From positions 1,116,001 to 1,180,000 of the forward strand of contig NZ_LT630003.1 of the NCBI RefSeq assembly GCF_900105615.1: DNA of 64,000 nucleotides, in the 5' to 3' direction. How positions within the stretch are numbered: position 1 is the stretch's first letter; each line of letters opens with the position of its first letter. Shown here in pieces: positions 40,591 through 49,943 of the stretch. The notes below the pieces were generated by a model. It had not been told where the DNA came from and ran no database searches. It worked only from the letters and a program-made list of their open reading frames with translations. The translations under genes were made by a program, and so were the position numbers. This DNA is from Lacrimispora sphenoides JCM 1415 (lineage in GTDB: Bacteria > Bacillota > Clostridia > Lachnospirales > Lachnospiraceae).

Positions 40591-42179
40591 TGGATGCAAA
40601 TAAAAATATAACCCTATTGATTGCGGACGATGAAGCGACGATCCGCAATGGGCTGTCTACGGTTGTTCCCTGGGAGCAGTTTGGCATTACCATCGTGGGC
40701 ACTGCAGAGGATGGCAGGGAGGCTTATGAGATTATTAAGTCCTGCAATCCGGACATTGTCATTACCGATATCCGCATGCCGGGCATGGATGGGCTGCAGC
40801 TGATGGAACGGGTAAAAAACGAAAAGCTGCAGACCAATTTTATTATTTTAAGCGGATATGGGGATTTTAAATATGCGCAGAAGGCAATTCAGCTGGGGGC
40901 TAAGAATTATTTTCTAAAGCCCATTAAAATCGATGAACTGGTGACGGAGATCAGGCAGCAGAAAGAGGAGATCCTCCAGTCCAACCATATCCATTCTTAT
41001 TCTGCCTATTTAAATGTCAAATCTGAGCCAAAAGAAAAGTTCTTAAAGAGACTGTTAAAGAACGAATTTTATTCCTATGATGAAATTAAGGATGAAATCA
41101 GACGGCTGGAACTTAAGTTAAATGACAGTCCTTTCCGGGTCATGGTTTTTTCCATTCAGGGGAAAGAAGACGGGGAACAAGAGGATGAGTTCCAGCAGAT
41201 CAATTATCTGATGGATATTGTAAGCGAAGAACTTCAGGAAACCAGATATGAATTTCTTATCTCAAGCTCCAGCGAGCTTTTGACGATCATCCATACCATG
41301 CAGCCGGGGAATCTGCCTGTGAATTACCGGTTCCTTGCGGTCCGGTGCTTAAAACGGGTGAGCCGGGATTCGATTATGGACTTAACGATCGGAATCGGTA
41401 AGGAAGGAGCCTCGCTTACGGACTGCTCCAATTCCTATAAAACAGCCCTTATGTGCCTGTCCTACAGCTTTTATGAGACAGATCATAGGATCTTTGATGA
41501 GAGCATCCTGTGCACTGCGCCGCCGCCTGCAGCAGCTAACCAGATGGATTATAATAATCTGATGTATTCAATTGCAATGAACCGGACGGAGCAAATACGG
41601 GAATTCTGCCGGGAATATTTTTCCCAGCTTCTTTATGTGCCGATGCCTCCGCCCAATTATATCCGCGGGATGTGTATTTATCTGATCACGGACATTCAAA
41701 AGGAATTGGGAAGCGGCAAAGAATTTTCCCAGGCGGAAGTCATCCTCCCCATTAATACCATACGTACCTTTGAAGAACTGAAGGCTTATATGGAGGATTT
41801 TCTGGAAGCGTGTGCGGGAAAGCAGGGATCCGGAGAGAACGGGCCGAAGAACCAGATCATTCAGGCGGCGGAGTATTATATCAAATCCCATATGGGAGAA
41901 AAGATACTGGCTAAGGACGTGGCAAGGCACGTAAATCTCAGTGATGTTTATTTTACCAGCTATTTTAAATTAAAGACGGGAATTAATTTCAGGGATTATG
42001 TGATCCGGATTAAAATGGATCATGCCAAGGGACTTATGGAACGGATGCCGGATATGCCGGTGGCGGAAGTTGCCGCTGCAACCGGCTACGACGATTACCG
42101 TTCCTTCTACCGGGTATTCAAACAGAACACGGGTGTCTCTCCTTCGGATTACAACAGAAACAGCGGAAAAATACCGTAA
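40590..42179 (+). CDS. YesN-type response regulator, receiver plus AraC DNA-binding domain
   Basis: A 529-residue response regulator. The N-terminal receiver has the acidic pair Asp13-Asp14, phospho-acceptor Asp60 in IVITDIRMPGMDG and Lys110 in NYFLKPIKI. A long central region of about 280 residues follows, then two AraC helix-turn-helix units (AKDVARHVNLSDVYFTSYFK and VAEVAAATGYDDYRSFYRVF). Its ATG overlaps the stop codon of the retron RT, with GGGAGG inside the RT gene. The sensor kinase follows after 15 bases. It probably activates the ABC sugar operon downstream of the kinase. Confidence 0.92.
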   Translation: MDANKNITLLIADDEATIRNGLSTVVPWEQFGITIVGTAEDGREAYEIIKSCNPDIVITDIRMPGMDGLQLMERVKNEKLQTNFIILSGYGDFKYAQKAIQLGAKNYFLKPIKIDELVTEIRQQKEEILQSNHIHSYSAYLNVKSEPKEKFLKRLLKNEFYSYDEIKDEIRRLELKLNDSPFRVMVFSIQGKEDGEQEDEFQQINYLMDIVSEELQETRYEFLISSSSELLTIIHTMQPGNLPVNYRFLAVRCLKRVSRDSIMDLTIGIGKEGASLTDCSNSYKTALMCLSYSFYETDHRIFDESILCTAPPPAAANQMDYNNLMYSIAMNRTEQIREFCREYFSQLLYVPMPPPNYIRGMCIYLITDIQKELGSGKEFSQAEVILPINTIRTFEELKAYMEDFLEACAGKQGSGENGPKNQIIQAAEYYIKSHMGEKILAKDVARHVNLSDVYFTSYFKLKTGINFRDYVIRIKMDHAKGLMERMPDMPVAEVAAATGYDDYRSFYRVFKQNTGVSPSDYNRNSGKIP

Positions 42180-42194
42180 TTTGGAAAGGCAGAT

Positions 42195-44000
42195 ATGATA
42201 AAACGGTTAAAAGAAACGGTTTTTAAATTTATTGGAGACAGGAAGATCGCTTCCAAAATCCGGATTTGCATGTTCAGCATCGACATCATGCTGACAATTT
42301 TTATTTGCATTTTTGCAAGAGGTTATTTTAACAAACTCTATTATGAAGAAGTGGAAATGCAGATGCAGGATACCATGAATGTAATTTCGGAATCCTTAAA
42401 TAACATGTATGATACCTTGCTTACCAATGTAATCAGCTTTGCTTCCACCCCTGCCATACAAAGGGTGGTAGTAAGCGGCCGGGATCAGAACAACTATTTA
42501 AACCAGGAAGGGGTTCAGGTCCAGCTCATCAATCTTATAAGCAGCAACAGCATGATTGAGTCGGTGTTTATGGTCAATAAGGATGGAACCTGCAATACGG
42601 TATATGCATATGGGGTGAGACCGGAGAAAAACTTATCTGATTTCCTTGCTGATTATGGAACCATTGATGAGATTACCTGGCTTCCTAACTGCCAGAGCCC
42701 TTTTTTGCAGCAGCAGGACGTGATTCCCATTGTGATTCCTCTATCAACGCTGATTCCCGGTGATAATGTGGTGATCACCACAAAGGGAGAAGAAGTTGCC
42801 ACCAGACTGGTGGTCCTGTTAAATCTGCAGAAGTTTCAGAGCAGGCTGTCCTTATCCAATGCCAATTATTTTGAACGCTCTTATTTTGTGGTGGATTCCA
42901 AGGGGAATAACATCAGCATTAAAAATCCCCAGTCCATGAGAATGGTGTTAGAAAACCAGGATTTTATCCGGGGAGTAAAGGAAAATAATAAGGATACCCA
43001 GATCCGCCAGATTGCGGATTTGACAGACAATGTGGTTTATTCCCAGATGCTTCCCTTTTCGGACCTTCAGCTGATCAGCGTTCTTTCCAAAGAATCTTTA
43101 AACAGGAAGATCGCAGCCATGAATCAATTCATCGTCTTAATGGGCGGCGCCGGTCTGATATTTTCTGTGATATTTTCCGCTCTTTTGTCTAAGTTTATCA
43201 CTTCGCCTCTGGAACGGCTTATGGAGAGCATCCGGCAGATCAAGGAGAATCAATATGAAGAGCCATATGAAACAAAATACGATGATGAAATCGGACAACT
43301 GAATGCAGCAGTCAATTCCATGCACAGTACCATTCAGTCCCAAATCAGCCAGATCAAGGAAGATGAGCATGAGAAATACCAGCTGGAGATACAGCTTCTG
43401 GCAGAACAGATTAATCCCCATCTGCTTTACAATACACTGGAAGGCATCAACCTTGAAGTGCTGAATAACCATACTCTGGTGGCATCATCCATGATCAATA
43501 ACCTTGGGACCTTTATGCGGATTGGTTTGAATTATGGGGATGAGCTTATCATGGTCAGAAATGAAATCGCCCATGTGGAAGCTTACATCAATATCATGAA
43601 CCACAGGACCAATAAGTCTATTTCCTTCCAGTCCTATGTGGAGGAGGAGCTAAATGAGTACCGGATTCTCAAATTGATATTACAGCCCCTGGTGGAAAAC
43701 TCCATCAAGCATGGCTTTCGGGATGAGAAGTGGGGGGAGGCGGTGTGCATTCCTTCCATTGATGTTCGGTTTTACCGGAAAGAGGGCTGGATCTACATTG
43801 AAGTTACTGATAACGGCTGCGGCATTGATATAGATAAAGCCCGTGATACCATTTACCGGAATGAACCGGCGGGAGGCCATCATATCGGGCTTCATAATGT
43901 CTATACAAGATTGAAAATCTATTACGGAGAAGCGGAGATGGATTTTCAGACGATTCCATATTACAGGAACAGTGTGGTGATCCGCATTCCCGAAAAATAA
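42195..44000 (+). CDS. YesM-type sensor histidine kinase
   Basis: A 601-residue membrane kinase: one helix near residues 25-47, an extracellular sensing domain (dCache-like) to about 310, a second helix (about 312-335) followed by a HAMP segment, then the His_kinase domain with the phospho-acceptor His409 in EQINPHLLYNTLEG. The ATPase part has LQPLVENSIKHGF (N box) and VTDNGCGID (G1). Kinases of this type sense extracellular sugars or binding proteins and phosphorylate YesN-like regulators; the cognate regulator is the preceding gene. Confidence 0.93.
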   Translation: MIKRLKETVFKFIGDRKIASKIRICMFSIDIMLTIFICIFARGYFNKLYYEEVEMQMQDTMNVISESLNNMYDTLLTNVISFASTPAIQRVVVSGRDQNNYLNQEGVQVQLINLISSNSMIESVFMVNKDGTCNTVYAYGVRPEKNLSDFLADYGTIDEITWLPNCQSPFLQQQDVIPIVIPLSTLIPGDNVVITTKGEEVATRLVVLLNLQKFQSRLSLSNANYFERSYFVVDSKGNNISIKNPQSMRMVLENQDFIRGVKENNKDTQIRQIADLTDNVVYSQMLPFSDLQLISVLSKESLNRKIAAMNQFIVLMGGAGLIFSVIFSALLSKFITSPLERLMESIRQIKENQYEEPYETKYDDEIGQLNAAVNSMHSTIQSQISQIKEDEHEKYQLEIQLLAEQINPHLLYNTLEGINLEVLNNHTLVASSMINNLGTFMRIGLNYGDELIMVRNEIAHVEAYINIMNHRTNKSISFQSYVEEELNEYRILKLILQPLVENSIKHGFRDEKWGEAVCIPSIDVRFYRKEGWIYIEVTDNGCGIDIDKARDTIYRNEPAGGHHIGLHNVYTRLKIYYGEAEMDFQTIPYYRNSVVIRIPEK

Positions 44001-44011
44001 GAAGCGTAAGA

Positions 44012-44057
44012 GAGGTATCCCAAATGCCGGATAATGGCCTGCGGGATGCCTCCTTTT
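44012..44057 (+). terminator. Terminator after the two-component genes
   Basis: GAGGTATCCC (44012-44021) pairs with GGGATGCCTC (44043-44052) with one G-T wobble; a short inner hairpin lies in the loop and CTTTT follows. Confidence 0.7.
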
Positions 44058-44086
44058 ATTTTCATTTGGCTGTCTGCAGCGGTACA

Positions 44087-44126
44087 ATGTTTAAAAATGT
44101 TACATTAAACATGGAAAATGCCATGT
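44087..44126. promoter_or_regulatory. Candidate activator sites for the YesN-type regulator
   Basis: Two overlapping inverted repeats: ATGTTTAA/TTAAACAT (44087-44094 and 44105-44112) and ACATGG/CCATGT (44109-44126). They lie 26-65 bp upstream of a promoter with a poor -35 box, the usual place for an AraC-type activator. Confidence 0.5.
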
Positions 44127-44151
44127 CATAATAAAGCTGAAATGGTTAAAA

Positions 44152-44180
44152 TTATAGCATAAAGGCAAATACGTTATGAT
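44152..44180 (+). promoter_or_regulatory. Promoter of the second ABC sugar operon
   Basis: TATGAT (44175-44180) preceded at 17 bp by a poor -35 box TTATAG (44152-44157), as expected for a promoter that needs an activator. Confidence 0.5.
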
Positions 44181-44201
44181 AAGTTTGGAAAGGAGAAAGT
44201 T

Positions 44202-45629
44202 ATGAAAAAAAGAGCTTTGAGTTTTATGATGGCAGGAGTCCTGGCTGCTGCAACACTGACCGGCTGTTCCGGCGGAGGGGGTACGGCCGGCACAACTGCA
44301 GCGCAGAATCAGGCAGAGGGGGAGGGCACAAAAGCCGCTTCAGCAGGGGAAACCGTGATTAAGGTCTGGACCAATGACCGTCATGACTCCGAGTACGTGG
44401 ATCAGAAGATCAGCGAATTCAATGAGACCAATGACAAGGGCATCAAGATCGAGATGACTGTGGTAACAGACGATTACGCAAATATGCTTTCCATGGCATA
44501 TTCCTCCGGCACGGCACCTGATATTGCAGGAATCAGTGCAGGCCAGAGCGGCTTTGATTTAAAGACCTTTGCAGATGCAAAAATCCTGGAGCCCTTAAAT
44601 GATAGAATTACAGATGCTGATTATGAGAAGGTGACCGAGGCCAGCAAGCTTCAGTATGAAGGAATCGACATGATCGACGGCAATGTATACTGGATTCCAA
44701 CAGGCATGAGAAGCGGTGTAAGAATGGAGTACAACAAGGCTCTGGTGGAAGCAGCAGGCGTTACAGAGTTTCCGGATACCTTAGATGGTGTCATTGATCT
44801 GGCTAAGAAGGTAACGGAAAACGGCGGCGGGAAAAGCTACGGTGTTGCCTTTACCTCAAGTGTTCCCTTCATCAGATGGATTGAAGGAACTTCTGAGACA
44901 AGCGGTATCTACCGTTATGACTATAAGAATGGTGAATTTAATTTTGACGGTTACAAACCGGTGATCGAAAAGAGCAACCAGTTCTTTAAAGATAACAGCG
45001 TTCTTCCAGGATCCGTATCCCAGGGCGTTGACGCCATGAGAGCACAGTTTGCAGAGGGTGCATTTGCTCTCTGGGGAAATGCATCTCAGGAAGCAGGCGT
45101 GTTTACCGATCAGTTCCCGGTTACTAAATTTGACTGGGGAGTATCCACCGTTCCGACTCTTGACGGAGAAGTAAAGGGTGCTTTAACCATTCAGCCTCAG
45201 AAGGGGTACATGATGCTCTCTTCTTCCAAGAATAAAGATGCTGCATGGGAAGTTATTAAGTTCTTTTCCAGCGAAGATTTCTTAAAGGGCTACTTAGAGG
45301 GCGGCTATTGCCTTCCGATCTCCAGCTATATGAGCGATGCGATCGATTCCTCTAAGACCGGAAGACTGGCAGATTTCAAATTACAGGATTACGAAAGCGT
45401 ATATCCGGCAGTACCGGCTGTGGCTATCCAGGGTGATGATTATATAGCAACTCTTTGGAATGCGATCTTAGGCAATGTCAGTGCTGATGATGCGATCAAA
45501 GATTTAAACAAGAGATACAATGAGGCGCTTGACAATGATGTAAGCATGGGCAAGATTAAGAGACTTATCATCAAGGACTTTGACCCGATGCATCCAAATG
45601 CAGGAACTATTGAGTACTTAGACAAATAA
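44202..45629 (+). CDS. ABC sugar transporter, substrate-binding lipoprotein
   Basis: A 475-residue family 1 solute-binding lipoprotein. The signal peptide ends in the lipobox LTGCSGGG, followed by an Ala/Gly/Glu-rich linker and a binding domain (VIKVWTNDRHDSEYVDQKI, YWIPTGMRSGVRMEYNKALVE, FALWGNASQEAG). AAAGGAGAAAG lies before the ATG. The operon contains two permeases and sugar-processing genes but no ATPase. Control by the adjacent YesMN-type system is inferred from gene order. Confidence 0.92.
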   Translation: MKKRALSFMMAGVLAAATLTGCSGGGGTAGTTAAQNQAEGEGTKAASAGETVIKVWTNDRHDSEYVDQKISEFNETNDKGIKIEMTVVTDDYANMLSMAYSSGTAPDIAGISAGQSGFDLKTFADAKILEPLNDRITDADYEKVTEASKLQYEGIDMIDGNVYWIPTGMRSGVRMEYNKALVEAAGVTEFPDTLDGVIDLAKKVTENGGGKSYGVAFTSSVPFIRWIEGTSETSGIYRYDYKNGEFNFDGYKPVIEKSNQFFKDNSVLPGSVSQGVDAMRAQFAEGAFALWGNASQEAGVFTDQFPVTKFDWGVSTVPTLDGEVKGALTIQPQKGYMMLSSSKNKDAAWEVIKFFSSEDFLKGYLEGGYCLPISSYMSDAIDSSKTGRLADFKLQDYESVYPAVPAVAIQGDDYIATLWNAILGNVSADDAIKDLNKRYNEALDNDVSMGKIKRLIIKDFDPMHPNAGTIEYLDK

Positions 45630-45642
45630 GTGCAGAGAGCAG

Positions 45643-45681
45643 AGGGGCTGTTTTTAGACAAACTAAAAGCAGCCCCTGTTT
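45643..45681 (+). terminator. Intercistronic hairpin after the binding-protein gene
   Basis: AGGGGCTGTTTTTAG (45643-45657) pairs with CTAAAAGCAGCCCCT (45663-45677) with one G-T wobble and a 5-base loop, followed by GTTTT. It is placed to allow high binding-protein and lower permease expression. Confidence 0.8.
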
Positions 45682-45702
45682 TAAAGAAAGGTGATACGAC
45701 TC

Positions 45703-46623
45703 ATGAAAGAAAAATTAAGCTTTGCGGAGCGATTGAAACGGGCAGGCAGCAGGGGGGATTTTGCTTCTGTTTTCATGCTGCTTCCGGCAGTGTTCTTGCT
45801 GGTGGTGATATCCATCTATCCTTTCTGCTGGCTTTTCCGATATATTTTCTATGATTATAACGGATTTACAGCCTACTATATAGGATTTAAAAACTTTACC
45901 AGAATGTTTCAGGATGCCGTTTTCTGGCGCAGCGTCCTTCATACCTTTGAATATGCAGTGATGAAGTTAATCATCATCATACCCTTATCCCTGCTTCTTG
46001 CTGTATTGCTGAATCAGAAGATCAAGGGAAGCGGAATCTTCCGTGGGATTTATTTCATGCCTACGGTCATAAGCTCCGCCGTTTACAGCCTTATATTCGG
46101 CTTTATCTTTGCCGTATACAACGGCGTATTGAATGCTTATCTGCAGAAGCTTGGAATGATCCATTCCCCCATTGACTGGCTGGGAAGCGCCTCCATCGTT
46201 ATGATATCCATTATCATCGTGGCGGTATGGGGCGGATTCGGAAACTATATGATTCTGTTCATGTCAGGTCTTTCCAGCATCTCGGAAGAAATATACGAAA
46301 GCTGCAAGATGGACGGGGCTAATGGGGTACAGTCATTTTTTTATATCACCCTTCCCATGCTGAGTCCTGTCTTAAAGGTTATCTTAATGCTGGCTATAAC
46401 TACGGCGCTGAAGGATTATGAATCGATCCTTGTACTTACCAATGGAGGACCAAACAGCAGATCCGAGGTAATGTTTACCTATATTTATAAGCTGATATTC
46501 GGTTCACAGACAACGCCCCAGATCGGTTATGCAACCGTACTCAGCATTATGGCGGCTCTTATTATCGGCGTGATTACAGCCGTTTATATGTACCTTGCAA
46601 GAAAACTGGATGATGTGGTTTAA
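45703..46623 (+). CDS. ABC sugar permease, MalF/UgpA type
   Basis: A 306-residue membrane protein with six predicted helices and an EAA loop (EEIYESCKMDGANGVQSFFYI). The ATG at 45703 has AAAGGTG 10 bases upstream; a GTG four codons earlier is part of that ribosome site. It forms the channel with the product of 46634. Confidence 0.9.
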   Translation: MKEKLSFAERLKRAGSRGDFASVFMLLPAVFLLVVISIYPFCWLFRYIFYDYNGFTAYYIGFKNFTRMFQDAVFWRSVLHTFEYAVMKLIIIIPLSLLLAVLLNQKIKGSGIFRGIYFMPTVISSAVYSLIFGFIFAVYNGVLNAYLQKLGMIHSPIDWLGSASIVMISIIIVAVWGGFGNYMILFMSGLSSISEEIYESCKMDGANGVQSFFYITLPMLSPVLKVILMLAITTALKDYESILVLTNGGPNSRSEVMFTYIYKLIFGSQTTPQIGYATVLSIMAALIIGVITAVYMYLARKLDDVV

Positions 46624-46633
46624 GGAGGCAGAT

Positions 46634-47500
46634 ATGGAAAAGACACATACCGTATATTCAAAAAAGACAAAAGTAATGCGAAGCCTTCTGTTCCTGCTTC
46701 TCCTGGTTATTTCGCTGATAACCCTTTACCCGGTTATCTATATTATACTGGGATCTTTTAAGGCGAATAATGAACTGCTTTTAGGAGGCACTGACATTCT
46801 GCCTAAAACATTTATCTTTGACAACTACAAGCAGGCCTGGGAAAAGGCCAATTTCGCGGTCTATACTGTGAACAGCCTTATGATAAGCCTTGGTGTCATG
46901 GTATTGTCCATCCTGACAACGACCATGGCCGGATACGTGTTCGCTAGAAAAAAATTCAAAGGAAAAGAGTTATTGTACAGCATTTTTGTGGCCTTTATGT
47001 TTGTCAACGTGGGAAGTGTAAGCTTAAGACCACTGTTTGAACTCGCTGTGAAGGTGAAAATGAACACCTCCCTTCTAAGCATTATCCTGATTTCCACTGG
47101 TATGGGACAGGCAACCTACATTTTCCTGGTACGAGGATTTATGAATACCATTTCCAAGGAACTTGATGAGGCGGCTAAATTAGATGGCTGTACTTTTTTC
47201 CAGATTTATTATAAAATAATATTACCACTTTTAAAACCGGTCATTGCGACCATTGGACTTCTTTCGTTCCGTACCGGCTGGAATGAATACATCATGCCGT
47301 TGGTGTTCACCATGTCCAACGACAAGCTCCGCCCTCTGACCGTGGGCGTTGTCATGTTAAAGAACAGCGGAGACGGAACGGCTGCATGGAACCTGATGTT
47401 TGCAGGCTCTACAATTTCAATCATACCGATCATAGTCATATATATGTGCACCAGCCGCTATTTCATGAGCGGGTTGACTGCTGGCGCGGTAAAGGGATAA
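46634..47500 (+). CDS. ABC sugar permease, MalG/UgpE type
   Basis: A 288-residue membrane protein with six predicted helices and an EAA loop (KELDEAAKLDGCTFFQIYYK). TAAGGAGG precedes the ATG at 46634, ten bases after the stop of the first permease. The upstream in-frame codons overlap that gene and are rejected. Confidence 0.9.
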   Translation: MEKTHTVYSKKTKVMRSLLFLLLLVISLITLYPVIYIILGSFKANNELLLGGTDILPKTFIFDNYKQAWEKANFAVYTVNSLMISLGVMVLSILTTTMAGYVFARKKFKGKELLYSIFVAFMFVNVGSVSLRPLFELAVKVKMNTSLLSIILISTGMGQATYIFLVRGFMNTISKELDEAAKLDGCTFFQIYYKIILPLLKPVIATIGLLSFRTGWNEYIMPLVFTMSNDKLRPLTVGVVMLKNSGDGTAAWNLMFAGSTISIIPIIVIYMCTSRYFMSGLTAGAVKG

Positions 47501-47504
47501 GAAG

Positions 47505-49943
47505 ATGGAAAAATTACATTTAAACAGATCGGGCTTTCTTACCAATTACCTGGTATCCGGCCCAAGGGAGACGGATTTTATCAATCATGAAACCGATGAT
47601 AACCAGCTGCGCTATGAGAAATATTTAAGATCATTGGTGGCAGACAAAAGTATAGCCCTTCCGGAAGGGCCTGTGGCTTTGGGAGAAACCAGCCGGCTTG
47701 GTATGCCATGGAGATACTATTATCACTATGGAAACTGGTTTGTAGATGAAAGCACCTTTTATTCCACCCTTCAGAAGGTGGAGCTGGATGCAGTTACCGG
47801 AATCCTGGTTGAGAGGGATTTGACGGTAAAGGCCGTTGTATGGTCTTATGCCGCAGTGGATGTCTGGTGCAACGGGGTACCTATGTGCCATATGGACCCG
47901 CCTGTCTACAAACCCATCCGGAAAGAGACCATGGAGCTTCAGTTAAAGAAAGGCATCAACCAGATCTATGTCAGCCTTCAGACTCTTGGCGTCCGGGATA
48001 CCAGAACCTTATTCGGAATCCAGATCCTGGATCATACGTCTGATATTACCGTTGTTCTTCCTGATAGTGAAAAAACTGATGAACTGGTTCGTACGGAGAA
48101 TTGGCTTAGCTCTCTCTGCATACGGGATTCTGTTATGACCTATGAAGGAAATGCCCCCCAGGGCACGTGGCTGGCTTATGACAGCCAGAGTCCTGATTTT
48201 GCTCAAGTTAAGAGCCGGAAGAAGTGGCAGGAGATCAGTGGCAGGAATCAAGTGGTTCTGGACGAAGAAAAGCCTGGAGTGATTTTAGTAAGCGTCAGAA
48301 AGGAACATGCCGTTCTCACCAGAAAGGTGGAGAACATTCTGGCCCAGAAGCCGGTGTATTCAGATGGAAAGAACTTTGAAGAAAACAGGGAGGCCATTTT
48401 CCGCAGGATTGGGAATGCGGAAAGCTTATCCAGAGGAGACAAGTTTGGCTTTTCCATTTCAAACATCCTTGCAAGGAAAGCCCTTGGCATGGAAGATGGA
48501 AGGGATATTGACCTGCTTTACGAGACCCTTGACCAGATCGAAAGCCGGTATGACTGCTCGGATTTCCTGGTGTGCGGCCTGATCCGGTATTTAAAGAATT
48601 ATCCGGTGGATGAAAGCATGGCAAAACGGGTAAAGGAGGTACTTCTTAACTGGAGGTACTGGATGGACCAGAGAGGCTCCGATGCCATGTGTTTCTGGAG
48701 CGAGAATCATTCCCTGATGTTCTATACCTGTGCCATGAATGCAGGGGAAATGTATCCGGATGATCACTTCCCCCGGGCGGACATGACCGGAAGGGAGCTT
48801 TCGAAAGCAGGAAAGGCCAAGGTGGAGCGCTGGCTGGAGGATGTGGAAGAACACGGCTTTGAAGAATTCTTAAGCACCGTTTATATGTGCGTCACCTTTG
48901 CCGCCCTGTTAAATGTCATTGATTATTCGGAGCCAGAGATCTCTGCACGCGCTGTAAAAATTACGGACCGTCTTTTAGAGATGCTCTGCCGTCACACCTA
49001 CGATGGGGTCATTATCGCTCCCATGGGACGTGTATACCGGGAAGTGGTCCATCCCTTTGAACAGGGGGCCCAGGCGCTGATGAATTTAATCAATCCCAAA
49101 GTTCCTTATTCCTTTGGCGAGGGCTGGCTGGGCTTTTATGCCAGCAGCAGATACCGGCTGCCGGCCGGTTTGATACAGCTTATGGAAGAACCGGCAGATG
49201 AAAGCTATTCTACGGGAAATGCCCTGATCTGCCTGAAAAAGACTCCGGAATACTGTATGACCTCAGTTCAGTCCCCCAGACTGGATCCGGGATTTGAGCG
49301 CTGGAAGAATTTGACTCTGGATCCGGATGCAGATCCTTCAACCTGTGAATACACCAAGTCCCTCAATGAAAGATTCCACGGAACCACCTGCTTTGAACCG
49401 GGAGTTTACGGTTACCAGCAGCACATGTGGTATGCAGCCCTGGATAAAGAGACGGATCTGTTCACTAACCATCCGGGGGGGACCTGTGACTCCAGTTCCA
49501 TGAGACCGGGCTTCTGGTATGGAAACGGAATGATGCCGGCTCTGGCTCAAAAGGGGAATCTTCTGGGCGCGGTTTACCACATTCCTAAGGAGCATCCAAT
49601 ACATTTTACCCACGCCTATTTCCCCGCTCCAAAATTCCAGGAGGTCGTGATCCGGGATCATTGGCTTTTGGGCAGGCAGAAGAATGGATTTGCTGCTTTG
49701 TGGTGCAGCGGCGTGATGGAACCTGTTAATGACCAGCTATTTGATTGCGAATACAGGACCTATGGAGATGATATGGCATACGTTTGCGTATGCGGAAGCA
49801 GCCATGATTTTAAATCCCTGGATGAGTTTACGGCTTATGCGGAAAGCTTACGGCCGGAATTTAATGAAAAGGACCGTGTACTGACAGCAGGCGGGTTAAT
49901 AGTGAGGTTTATGGAAAATCATGATAAGACACAATATATTTAG
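47505..49943 (+). CDS. Large protein of unknown function in a sugar operon, probable carbohydrate-active enzyme
   Basis: An 812-residue protein without a signal peptide or membrane segment, so it is cytoplasmic. The first 210 residues look beta-rich with a jelly-roll-like carbohydrate-binding character (VWCNGVPMCHMDPP, KKGINQIYVSLQTLGVRDTRTLFG). Residues from about 280 to 600 are helix-rich with Trp, His and Glu clusters (FWSENHSLMFYTCA, DHFPRADMTG, FLSTVYMCVTFAALLN), as in (alpha/alpha)6-barrel lyases and hydrolases. I do not recognise a named family. It begins four bases after the permease stop and overlaps the next gene by 23 bases, so it probably processes the imported saccharide. Confidence 0.7.
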   Translation: MEKLHLNRSGFLTNYLVSGPRETDFINHETDDNQLRYEKYLRSLVADKSIALPEGPVALGETSRLGMPWRYYYHYGNWFVDESTFYSTLQKVELDAVTGILVERDLTVKAVVWSYAAVDVWCNGVPMCHMDPPVYKPIRKETMELQLKKGINQIYVSLQTLGVRDTRTLFGIQILDHTSDITVVLPDSEKTDELVRTENWLSSLCIRDSVMTYEGNAPQGTWLAYDSQSPDFAQVKSRKKWQEISGRNQVVLDEEKPGVILVSVRKEHAVLTRKVENILAQKPVYSDGKNFEENREAIFRRIGNAESLSRGDKFGFSISNILARKALGMEDGRDIDLLYETLDQIESRYDCSDFLVCGLIRYLKNYPVDESMAKRVKEVLLNWRYWMDQRGSDAMCFWSENHSLMFYTCAMNAGEMYPDDHFPRADMTGRELSKAGKAKVERWLEDVEEHGFEEFLSTVYMCVTFAALLNVIDYSEPEISARAVKITDRLLEMLCRHTYDGVIIAPMGRVYREVVHPFEQGAQALMNLINPKVPYSFGEGWLGFYASSRYRLPAGLIQLMEEPADESYSTGNALICLKKTPEYCMTSVQSPRLDPGFERWKNLTLDPDADPSTCEYTKSLNERFHGTTCFEPGVYGYQQHMWYAALDKETDLFTNHPGGTCDSSSMRPGFWYGNGMMPALAQKGNLLGAVYHIPKEHPIHFTHAYFPAPKFQEVVIRDHWLLGRQKNGFAALWCSGVMEPVNDQLFDCEYRTYGDDMAYVCVCGSSHDFKSLDEFTAYAESLRPEFNEKDRVLTAGGLIVRFMENHDKTQYI

